A DNA stretch of 41,433 bases from Candidatus Omnitrophota bacterium (GTDB lineage Bacteria; Omnitrophota; Gorgyraeia; Zapsychrales; Fredricksoniimonadaceae): the NCBI GenBank assembly GCA_903959815.1, contig CAJBYM010000136.1, positions 1 through 41,433 of the forward strand. The letters are read 5' to 3'. The number at the start of each line of letters is the position of its first letter. Within the stretch, counting starts at the first letter, position 1. Below are positions 31,828 through 39,508 of the stretch, piece by piece. The translations under genes and the position numbers were made by a program. The notes beneath the pieces were generated by a model. It was given only the letters and a program-made list of their open reading frames with translations. It was not told where the DNA came from and did no database searches.

Positions 31828-32786
31828 CGTGCCAGCCCTGCTTTCAAAAGATCCTGCACATCCAAAAGTCCGACCAAAGCTCCGCGGGCATCCACCACCG
31901 GCAGCTCGTCAACTTTCTTCTGCATTAAAATGTCAAAGGCTTCGGCCGCAAGACGATCCTTGGAGATCGTAAGTGGATCCTTGGTCATAACGCAACGCAC
32001 CTGCTTGGAAAGAATGCCTTGATCCTCTTCAATATGGCGACGCAAATCACCATCCGTAAAGATCCCCACAAAATGTTTCTTCGCATTCACAACGCACGCG
32101 GAACCACAACGCGCCTGGGTGATGGACAAAAGCACATCTTTAACCAGATCCGTATCGCGCACTCTGGCAAAATTATTACCCTTACGCATAATATCTTCAA
32201 CGGTCAGAATAAGCCTGCGCCCCAGACTACCTCCAGGATGGAAGAAAGCAAAATCTTCGCGCTTGAAATTCTTGCGATCGATAAGACTTGCGGCCAAAGC
32301 ATCACCCATCGCCAATGTCGCGGTCGTAGATGCCATGGGTGCAAGCCCCAGAGGGCATCCTTCTTTCTGAACACCCACATTGATAACAAGGTCACAATGT
32401 TTTGCCAACGAAGATTTAAGCCCCCCGGTCATGGCGATCGTACGGCAGCCGACCTTCTTTAACAATGGCAAAAGCCGCACCGTTTCCTCAGTCTCTCCGC
32501 TTGACGAAATAAGGACGACCACATCATCCCGGGTCACCTGACCCAGATCTCCGTGCACGGCCTCAGCACTGTGCATATAAATACTCGGCGTACCCGTAGA
32601 GGATAATGTCGCAGAGATCTTGCGGGCCACAACACCGGTCTTGCCCATACCGGCGAAAACCACACGGCCTTGGCAAGCGGCCATCACGTCTACAGCTTTT
32701 AGGAAATCCTTATCCAGGCTTTTTACCAGCGCTTTAACAGCCGCCGCTTCGATCTCAAGAACTTCTTTAGCTCTTTTTAACGGCAT
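31824..32786 (-). CDS. kdsD: Arabinose-5-phosphate isomerase KdsD
   Basis: A 320-residue isomerase that makes arabinose 5-phosphate from ribulose 5-phosphate, the first step of Kdo synthesis. An N-terminal SIS domain (about 35-170; VVFAGMGKTGVVARKISATL and LISSSGETEETV) is followed by two CBS domains (about 205-318; VEDIMRKGNNFARV and VRCVMTKDPLTISKDRLAAE). The linker motif HPGGSLGRRL is typical. It begins 1 base after the kdsA stop codon. Confidence 0.97.
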   Translation of the reverse strand: MPLKRAKEVLEIEAAAVKALVKSLDKDFLKAVDVMAACQGRVVFAGMGKTGVVARKISATLSSTGTPSIYMHSAEAVHGDLGQVTRDDVVVLISSSGETEETVRLLPLLKKVGCRTIAMTGGLKSSLAKHCDLVINVGVQKEGCPLGLAPMASTTATLAMGDALAASLIDRKNFKREDFAFFHPGGSLGRRLILTVEDIMRKGNNFARVRDTDLVKDVLLSITQARCGSACVVNAKKHFVGIFTDGDLRRHIEEDQGILSKQVRCVMTKDPLTISKDRLAAEAFDILMQKKVDELPVVDARGALVGLLDVQDLLKAGLAR

Positions 32787-32787
32787 A

Positions 32788-33618
32788 TTATTTTCGCCCC
32801 TTTACGATCTTGTCGATCTTGATCATCGTTGTCAAAAGCGGCTCCAGTTGAGAAAGTGGCAACATATTTGCCCCGTCAGAAGGCGACTTCTTAGGATCCG
32901 TGTGCGTTTCCATAAACACCGCATCCACACCCGCGGCCACACCACAGCGCGACAACAGTGGAATAAATTCACTACGCCCGCCCGTTTTATGACCCAGACC
33001 GCCGGGCTGCTGAACGCTATGCGTCACATCATACACAACCGGATATCCCATATCCGCCATGATCTGAAACCCTGTAAAATCCGTCACTAGATTGTTATAT
33101 CCGAAACTCACGCCGCGCTCGGTCAACAGAAGTTTCTTGCAGCCCGCGGCCTCGACTTTCTTAATAATGGACTTCACATCCCATGGCGCTAAGAACTGCC
33201 CCTTTTTTACATTGACCACGCGCCCGCTCTGAGCCGCGCGCACAACAAGCGACGTCTGCCGGCAAAGGAACGCCGGGATCTGGATGATGTCCAATACCTT
33301 TTCAGCCAAATCCATTTCACGAACATCATGCACATCGCTTAAAACAGGCACACCAAAACGTTCTTTGACCTCAGAAAGAATATCGAGGCCCTCTTCAAGA
33401 CCGGGCCCGCGAAACGAATCTATCGACGTCCGATTAGCCTTGTCATAGCTCGCTTTAAAAACATACGGAATTCCCAGCCGTTTGGTCAGCTTAACCAGCT
33501 CTCCCGCGATCTTAACAGTTGAGCGGCGATCCTCGATCACGCAAGGACCAGCGATCAAAACGAACGGCGCACCTGCACCAAACGTGACATTGTTTACCTT
33601 TACAATATTTTTTTTCAT
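32788..33618 (-). CDS. kdsA: 3-deoxy-8-phosphooctulonate synthase KdsA
   Basis: A 276-residue aldolase that joins phosphoenolpyruvate to arabinose 5-phosphate. Key blocks are VFKASYDKANRTSIDSFRGP, IIQIPAFLCRQTSLV, NVKKGQFLAPWD and FGYNNLVTDF. In the N-terminal motif IAGPC the residue equivalent to Asn26 of the E. coli enzyme is Cys26, which marks the metal-dependent class seen in Aquifex. It overlaps the end of kdsB by ATGA. Confidence 0.97.
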   Translation of the reverse strand: MKKNIVKVNNVTFGAGAPFVLIAGPCVIEDRRSTVKIAGELVKLTKRLGIPYVFKASYDKANRTSIDSFRGPGLEEGLDILSEVKERFGVPVLSDVHDVREMDLAEKVLDIIQIPAFLCRQTSLVVRAAQSGRVVNVKKGQFLAPWDVKSIIKKVEAAGCKKLLLTERGVSFGYNNLVTDFTGFQIMADMGYPVVYDVTHSVQQPGGLGHKTGGRSEFIPLLSRCGVAAGVDAVFMETHTDPKKSPSDGANMLPLSQLEPLLTTMIKIDKIVKGRK

Positions 33619-34364
33619 TGAAGACCGTGAGCTTTCATATAGGTTTCTACGCGAACGATATCTGCTGGCGTATCCACACCAATCGTTTCCATCGTCGTTT
33701 CAACTGTCTTAATCTTATACCCGGCCTCAAGCACACGAAGTTGCTCCAGGCATTCTTCCTGTTCCAAGAATGATTTAGACCAACGGCAATACTCGAACAA
33801 GAATTCCCGACGATAAGCATAAATACCAAGATGCTTAAAATAATTCGTTACATCAGCCTCTACACAAGCGCCATCCCGCTTGAACGGGATCGGTGAACGC
33901 GAGAAATATAATGCGCACTGCTTCTGGTCGATAACAACCTTGACCACATTCGGATTACGGAACTCATCGATACTGATGATGCGCTTAATGGCCGTAGCCA
34001 GCACACACGTTTTGTCTTCCCTCAAACTCTTAACAAGGGCATCGATCACCAACGGGTCAATGAGCGGCTCATCCGCCTGGATATTAACAACAATATCCGC
34101 ATCCGTTAAAGCCGCGACCTCTGCCACACGATCAGATCCTGAGGCATGGTCCTTGCGTGTCAATACGGCCTTGGCACCAAAAGCCTTGGCCGCATCCAAT
34201 ACATGGGGTTCATCACACGCGATGATAACATCCACCAATTCTTTAGCCCCTTTGACACGCGTCCAAACACGCTCAAGCATGGATTTGCCCGCGATCTTCA
34301 CAAGAACCTTGCCAGGAAGACGGGTGGATGCCCAACGTGCAGGAAGAACACCAATGGCCTTCAT
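33615..34364 (-). CDS. kdsB: CMP-Kdo synthetase KdsB
   Basis: A 249-residue cytidylyltransferase that activates Kdo as CMP-Kdo. The N-terminal nucleotide motif GVLPARWASTRLPGKVL is intact, followed by ACDEPHVLDAAKAFGAKAVL, NIQADEPLIDP, and IPFKRDG. It shares one base with the hldA stop (TAATG), so it is translationally coupled. Confidence 0.98.
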   Translation of the reverse strand: MKAIGVLPARWASTRLPGKVLVKIAGKSMLERVWTRVKGAKELVDVIIACDEPHVLDAAKAFGAKAVLTRKDHASGSDRVAEVAALTDADIVVNIQADEPLIDPLVIDALVKSLREDKTCVLATAIKRIISIDEFRNPNVVKVVIDQKQCALYFSRSPIPFKRDGACVEADVTNYFKHLGIYAYRREFLFEYCRWSKSFLEQEECLEQLRVLEAGYKIKTVETTMETIGVDTPADIVRVETYMKAHGLQ

Positions 34365-35389
34365 TACTTGTCCTCTTTCAAACTACGCACAAGCTCTTCA
34401 GGCGTGACCGATGCTGCCCCAACTTTGGCCACCACAATACCTGCTGCATGATTAGCAATATCCGCAGCCTGGCGTTTGGTCGCTCCGGCGGCAATAGCCA
34501 AGGTGAACACGGAAATAACCGTATCACCCGCACCGGACACATCAAAAACCTCACGGGCACGCGTCGCAATATGATGCGGCTCTTTACCGGCCTCAAACAA
34601 ACACATCCCATCCTCACCTAAAGTAACAAGAAGCGACTCGATCCCCAAATACTTCAAAAGACCCTTACCTGCTTCATAAATGACTTTCATGCTATTCAAT
34701 TTAGTTGATCCAATCCCAAGCCCACGACGAGTATCCGGCTCAAGGCTCTTTAACGCATTTTCGGTCTCTTTACGGTTCGGTGTCACAGACGTAATGTGGC
34801 CGTAAAACTTCAAATGCTCAACTTTAGGATCAACCACAATAGGAACATTCTTCTGACGGCACATCGCCGTGATCTCAGCTACAAGCGCGGACTGAATAAC
34901 ACCCTTGCCATAATCGGAAATGATAATGGCATCAAACTGATTAAAATTCTTTTTAATGAAGGGTGCAACAGTCTTGCGATAAAATGCATTATCCGGATCA
35001 TCATCCACCGTCTCACGATCCACGCGCACGACCTGCTGGTGATGAGCAATGATACGGGTCTTAAGGATCGTTTCAACGCGTTTATCCGTCAAAACACCTT
35101 CCGTGCGGATATGCCGCTCAGCTAGGACTTTCTTAAGAAGCTCGCCCTCCTTATCATCCCCCACACGCCCCACCAATGTCACCTTAGCACCAAGACTGCT
35201 CAAATTGTTAGCCACGTTAGCAGATCCGCCTGGCGTATAAAACACCTGCTCCTGAAGGACAACAGGCACAGGCGCTTCAGGCGAGATCCGGCTGACACTG
35301 CCCTTAACATACTGGTCCAGAATAAGATCCCCTATGACCAAAATATGCTTCTTGGCAAACGCGTTGAGGATCCCCGCATACTTATGCAT
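34364..35389 (-). CDS. hldA: Heptose-7-phosphate kinase (HldA/RfaE1 type)
   Basis: A 341-residue PfkB-family kinase that phosphorylates D-glycero-D-manno-heptose 7-phosphate on the way to ADP-heptose. It has the start HILVIGDLILDQYVKGSVSR, PGGSANVANNLSSLG, and the C-terminal catalytic FDVSGAGDTVISVFTLA. The adenylyltransferase half found in E. coli HldE is not fused and would be a separate gene (hldC-like) elsewhere. GGGA lies just upstream of the ATG. First gene of the operon at 29731-35389. Confidence 0.95.
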   Translation of the reverse strand: MHKYAGILNAFAKKHILVIGDLILDQYVKGSVSRISPEAPVPVVLQEQVFYTPGGSANVANNLSSLGAKVTLVGRVGDDKEGELLKKVLAERHIRTEGVLTDKRVETILKTRIIAHHQQVVRVDRETVDDDPDNAFYRKTVAPFIKKNFNQFDAIIISDYGKGVIQSALVAEITAMCRQKNVPIVVDPKVEHLKFYGHITSVTPNRKETENALKSLEPDTRRGLGIGSTKLNSMKVIYEAGKGLLKYLGIESLLVTLGEDGMCLFEAGKEPHHIATRAREVFDVSGAGDTVISVFTLAIAAGATKRQAADIANHAAGIVVAKVGAASVTPEELVRSLKEDK

Positions 35390-35431
35390 AAAGTCCCTTA
35401 TATATAAATTATTTACCTTAAAGAAGTGGTT

Positions 35432-35460
35432 ATATTAACATGATTTAAAAAGGGTGTCAA
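35432..35460 (-). promoter_or_regulatory. sigma-70 promoter of the hldA-kds-lpt operon
   Basis: The minus strand reads TTGACA (35455-35460), a 17-base spacer, and TAATAT (35432-35437), about 43 bases before the hldA start. Its -35 neighbourhood CCGTTGACACCC matches the atpB promoter. Confidence 0.7.
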
Positions 35461-35489
35461 CGGGAGGTCGCTGAACCAGATAGGAGCGC

Positions 35490-36503
35490 TTACAGGATCT
35501 CTTGAAGGGCTTTAAAAACTTGATCTGGGGTGATCGAATCCAAAGAACCGCTGATAATATGACTTTTACTATCAAGGATGATCTCCTGACCCTGAAAGGG
35601 GACCACCGTACGACTTTTAAAACCTAAAGGCTTCCAACGCTGAGGATTGATCCCTGGTTGACATCTTAAAAATATAGATACCACCGGAGTCTCTGTCCCG
35701 GCCGCCAAATGCACTGGGCCGGAATCATTAGAGAGCACGGCCTTAGCCTTCCTGAAAAGGCTCACCAGCTGAGGCAAAGAAGTTTTACCTGCGATATTCA
35801 AAACCGGAAAATCTGTCTTTGCACAGATCTCATCTGCCAAAGGCACAGCATCCTTCCCTCCCACAAGAACGATCTTAAGCCCACTGCCCTTCAAACGATC
35901 GATCAACTTTACAAAAGAGGCCGTGGGCCAACAACGGGTCAAACAACTGGCCGCAGGATGAATAGCCAAGAAAGAACTCCCCTGAAGTTCCCGAACTACA
36001 AAATCATCTGCCCAACCATCAGCTCCCTTGTCACGCGCAAGTTCAAGCGAGAGGTCTGTCGCGGCAACACCGATCTCACGCAAAAGATCCAGGCAATACT
36101 CAGCCTCATGTTTTTCGCCCAAGTGGCGCCGATCATCAACAGGATGCGTTAAAAGCCCGCCATACTTTTTATCTTTATACCCCACACGATATGGAATTCC
36201 AGCCAGTGCGCAGGCGATATTTGTACGCCGCTTGGTATTATAAACAACCGCTAGATCAAACTTCCTGCGTCGCAACATCAACACAAAAGATAAATAACCC
36301 CATCCTCGCCAACTCTTATTTTCAACCAAGATCTCATCTACAAAAGAAAGTCCGTTCAAAAGCGGCTTGGTCGACGCATCCAGCCATACCGATATTCGCG
36401 CAGCGGGAAATGCCTGCTTCAAAGCCCGGATCGCAGGGACTGTCAGAACAACATCCCCCATCCGATCAGCACGAACAACAAGAATATTTCTGGGCGTTAG
36501 CAT
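35490..36503 (-). CDS. Glycosyltransferase family 9 (heptosyltransferase-like)
   Basis: A 337-residue GT9 enzyme. Family marks are NILVVRADRMGDVVLTVPAIRAL at the start, the nucleotide-sugar site LVGGKDAVPLADEI, and the SNDSGPVHLAAGTETPVVSIF motif. GT9 enzymes transfer heptose from ADP-heptose to lipopolysaccharide core. It overlaps the next upstream GT9 by 7 bases. It ends the cluster, with a fresh promoter for hldA just beyond. Confidence 0.93.
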   Translation of the reverse strand: MLTPRNILVVRADRMGDVVLTVPAIRALKQAFPAARISVWLDASTKPLLNGLSFVDEILVENKSWRGWGYLSFVLMLRRRKFDLAVVYNTKRRTNIACALAGIPYRVGYKDKKYGGLLTHPVDDRRHLGEKHEAEYCLDLLREIGVAATDLSLELARDKGADGWADDFVVRELQGSSFLAIHPAASCLTRCWPTASFVKLIDRLKGSGLKIVLVGGKDAVPLADEICAKTDFPVLNIAGKTSLPQLVSLFRKAKAVLSNDSGPVHLAAGTETPVVSIFLRCQPGINPQRWKPLGFKSRTVVPFQGQEIILDSKSHIISGSLDSITPDQVFKALQEIL

Positions 36504-37420
36504 AAAAATTTATCAACCTCTGCGATCACATCTTTTGGGTTGATATCCGTCATTAGAACGCCTTTTCTTAAAATGATAGCCCTTGAACTCCATGGGCCAT
36601 AAAAGAATGGATCCGTCCGTCCAAAAAGGGCAATAACCGGCCTGTCGAAATAACTGGCCAAATGCATAATCCCGCTATCATTGGTAACTGCGAATGTCGC
36701 ACGCGCCATAACACCCGCCAATTCAACCAGGTTTGTTTGTCCACAAAGATCCAGAACTCCTTCAGAAAAAGCAGCTGCAATATGTGTGCCAGCGTGCTTA
36801 TCATTTTGATCACCCACCAGAATAACGTTTTTACCTTTAGAACGAAGATGGCGGACCACACAAAGAAACCCTTCTTCACCCCAACGTTTACGCTGATCAG
36901 CCGCACCTGGCGCAACAACAACATAATCATTCCATCCATGCACGATCTGCGCTACACGCGCATGCTGATCCACAGAAAATGAAACCGCGCGCCGCTCAGC
37001 CGGTATCTTAAGATCATCAAAAACCAAAGCCAGACGTGCCAAATGTTTCGCCTTCATATGAACTTTAGGCGGCACCCCAATGGGCAAGGTCACTGTGCCC
37101 GCATTCAATAGAAATGGCAACATAGAATTGCGCAGATCAACAACAAGATCAAAACGTTGACGGCGCAAATCCAGGAACCAGGCCAACTTTGCGCGCCATG
37201 ACATTTTCTTGTCATAACCGATAACACGGGACAGGTGAGGGTTCTCATCAAATAAACTTTTTGCCTTAGGACCAACGATGAGTTGAAGCTCCGCCGCAGG
37301 AAATGCCGCGCGTAAAATGTCCACGACAGGTAGCGTCAGGACGACATCCCCGATATTCGAAAGTGACACCACCAGGATGCGTTTAATCTTTGAGGATCTT
37401 GAAAGTTTTAAAAACATCAT
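36497..37420 (-). CDS. Glycosyltransferase family 9 (heptosyltransferase-like)
   Basis: A 307-residue GT9 enzyme, a little shorter than usual. It has KRILVVSLSNIGDVVLTLPV, NVILVGDQNDKHAGTHIA, and AVTNDSGIMHLASYFDRPVIALFG. Its start overlaps the upstream GT9 gene by 38 bases, with GGTGG next to the tandem ATGATG. The acceptor sugar is unknown. Confidence 0.92.
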   Translation of the reverse strand: MMFLKLSRSSKIKRILVVSLSNIGDVVLTLPVVDILRAAFPAAELQLIVGPKAKSLFDENPHLSRVIGYDKKMSWRAKLAWFLDLRRQRFDLVVDLRNSMLPFLLNAGTVTLPIGVPPKVHMKAKHLARLALVFDDLKIPAERRAVSFSVDQHARVAQIVHGWNDYVVVAPGAADQRKRWGEEGFLCVVRHLRSKGKNVILVGDQNDKHAGTHIAAAFSEGVLDLCGQTNLVELAGVMARATFAVTNDSGIMHLASYFDRPVIALFGRTDPFFYGPWSSRAIILRKGVLMTDINPKDVIAEVDKFLC

Positions 37421-38399
37421 CCACCGTTAACGCCTTCATACATCGATTGTCAGGACACTCAAGATAATAACAGGGTGCGTGATTACACCCGACGTCACGT
37501 AAAAGCACCTTGATGCGACCCTGGCCTTGTGGCCCGGTGATCTCTGGGCGCGTAGGACCAAATAGCGCCACAACATTTGCGCCCACCGCATTGGCCAAAT
37601 GAAGCGGCCCTGAATCTGCCGAGACGACCATATGCGCACGTTTAAAAAGCGCTGCCAATTCTTTTATATTTGTTTCTCCTGCCAAAACGACAGGATTGAC
37701 ACCCGAAGCCTGGGCGATCGAACGCACCCGCAAAAGATCTGCCTCCCCGCCACAAAGGACGATCGTAAAACCAAGTTCACGCGTTAAACGAGCCGCCAAT
37801 TCAGCAAAACGTTCCTCAGGCCACTGCTTAAGATCCCAGTTCCCTCCGGTATTAAGAACCACGATACGCTCATCTCCCGTCAACCCCTTGGCACGAAGTT
37901 TTGTGGCCAAAAGCTCACACACATCACGCCCCACCGCAAGTCGCGCAGAACGCTCCCTGACCTTCACCCCGAATGCCTCAAGCACGTGCAAATACACATC
38001 ACTGCGATGAAGCTGATCACATCCTTTGTCGTCTACCCGTCGTGTCAAAAGCCATTGCCATGCGTCGGAAGCAAAACCCACACGTACAGGAATCCCGGCA
38101 AGCCATACCACAAAACTTCTGGATAAAGAGCGTCGCAAAATAAAGACCGCATCAAACTTCATCCCGCGCAGAGCCAAGCCCGCACCTATCTTTCCTCCTA
38201 TCCCCCTGGCCTTGCCATCCTCATCATAAACGATCACTTGATCTACATCGGGACACAATTCAAGGACTTCTTTAACGCGAGGAACAGCAAGCACGCAAAT
38301 ACGCGCCGCCGGATACGCCATCTTCAAAGCGCGAAATACGGGCGTAGAAAATACAACGTCTCCTAGCCAATTAACTGAAACCACCAGGATCTTTTTCAT
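37383..38399 (-). CDS. waaF: Lipopolysaccharide heptosyltransferase II-like (GT9)
   Basis: A 338-residue GT9 enzyme most like WaaF, which adds the second heptose to the inner core. It has KKILVVSVNWLGDVVFSTPVFRALK, FAELAARLTRELGFTIVLCGG, and VSADSGPLHLANAVGANVVALFGP. A cysteine-bearing C-terminal stretch (VGCNHAPCYYLECPDNRCMKAL) is present, as in related GT9 proteins. The frame opens at a GTG (38408) that overlaps the GT4 stop; I prefer the ATG three codons later. The exact WaaF assignment is tentative. Confidence 0.88.
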   Translation of the reverse strand: MKKILVVSVNWLGDVVFSTPVFRALKMAYPAARICVLAVPRVKEVLELCPDVDQVIVYDEDGKARGIGGKIGAGLALRGMKFDAVFILRRSLSRSFVVWLAGIPVRVGFASDAWQWLLTRRVDDKGCDQLHRSDVYLHVLEAFGVKVRERSARLAVGRDVCELLATKLRAKGLTGDERIVVLNTGGNWDLKQWPEERFAELAARLTRELGFTIVLCGGEADLLRVRSIAQASGVNPVVLAGETNIKELAALFKRAHMVVSADSGPLHLANAVGANVVALFGPTRPEITGPQGQGRIKVLLRDVGCNHAPCYYLECPDNRCMKALTVDDVFKTFKILKD

Positions 38400-38404
38400 C
38401 CGAC

Positions 38405-39508
38405 TCACTTTTCTTTTAACACACCCTGATAAACATCAAGCGTTCGATCCACCATACCATCCACAGAAAAATTGTTCATGATCCATTCCCGCCCAGCCAG
38501 ACCAAATCGGCTGGCAAGTTCCTTATCCGCCAGAATCTTTATCAGCGCATCTGCCAGTGCTAAATGATCTCGGGGCGGCACAAGGATCCCCGTCTCCCCA
38601 TCCTTAACGACCTCAACAAGCCCTCCCACGCGGGATGCGACCACAGGGACCCCACAGGCCTGCGCCTCCATCACGGAAAGCCCCTGGCCCTCTTGCAATG
38701 ATGGCATCGCAAAAACATCAAATGCCGGAAGTATCTCGGCCGGCTGACCATTAATCTTAAAAAACTTCACGGAAGCTTCCAATCGCAAATGACGGACCTG
38801 TTCTTTTAACTCAGCTTCCATCGGCCCTTCTCCCAAAATAAGACACTTAACGCCAGGCATCCCGTGAACAAGTTCATTCATGGCCTGGATCAAATAACAA
38901 TGTCCCTTCACATCGGACAGCCGTGCAATGATCCCCACAAGCGGCGAACTCCCTACTCCAAAACGTTCCCTCAACTCAGAGCACTGCTGAGAAGTGGCAG
39001 GAAAAAATTTCTCACTATCCACCCCGTTAGGGATCAAAACAACACGCGATGAAGAAACTCCCAGATCCTTGGTTAAATGTTTGGCCACAGACCGGCTGAT
39101 CGCAATAGCCCTGCGCCCCCATAACGGAAAAAGAATACGAAAAACATGAGCCTTGAAAAATCCATGGCAAGTCGATACATATGGACGTCGGGAAAAACCA
39201 CTGACCACAGCCGCTACACTCTGCGTTACTCTAGTTTGAGGATGCAAAATATCAATCGACTGCTCTTTAACAAAACGATGGAGAATCTTCACAGCAGAGA
39301 AAAGACCCGGATGGCACTCACATTTAACCTTAAGGCCTGCAACAAGAATATGACTCGCCCCCAACGCCTCAGCCTCAGCAACAGACTCCCCTCCTGATGT
39401 GGCCACAAAAACCTGATGGCCCCGTGCTACATACCCTTTGATCAATGTCAAAAGATAGGTCGATATCCCACCCGTATTAAAATGATTCGCTAAAAGAAGG
39501 ATCCTCAT
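38405..39508 (-). CDS. Glycosyltransferase family 4
   Basis: A 367-residue GT-B glycosyltransferase. The N-terminal acceptor domain begins MRILLLANHFNTGGISTYLLTLIKG. The C-terminal nucleotide-sugar domain shows GIIARLSDVKGHCYLIQAM and the E-x7-E motif region (FAMPSLQEGQGLSVMEAQACGVPVVA). Predicted to add a sugar to lipopolysaccharide or a related glycan. The ATG overlaps the stop of the fusion gene (ATGA). Confidence 0.94.
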   Translation of the reverse strand: MRILLLANHFNTGGISTYLLTLIKGYVARGHQVFVATSGGESVAEAEALGASHILVAGLKVKCECHPGLFSAVKILHRFVKEQSIDILHPQTRVTQSVAAVVSGFSRRPYVSTCHGFFKAHVFRILFPLWGRRAIAISRSVAKHLTKDLGVSSSRVVLIPNGVDSEKFFPATSQQCSELRERFGVGSSPLVGIIARLSDVKGHCYLIQAMNELVHGMPGVKCLILGEGPMEAELKEQVRHLRLEASVKFFKINGQPAEILPAFDVFAMPSLQEGQGLSVMEAQACGVPVVASRVGGLVEVVKDGETGILVPPRDHLALADALIKILADKELASRFGLAGREWIMNNFSVDGMVDRTLDVYQGVLKEK

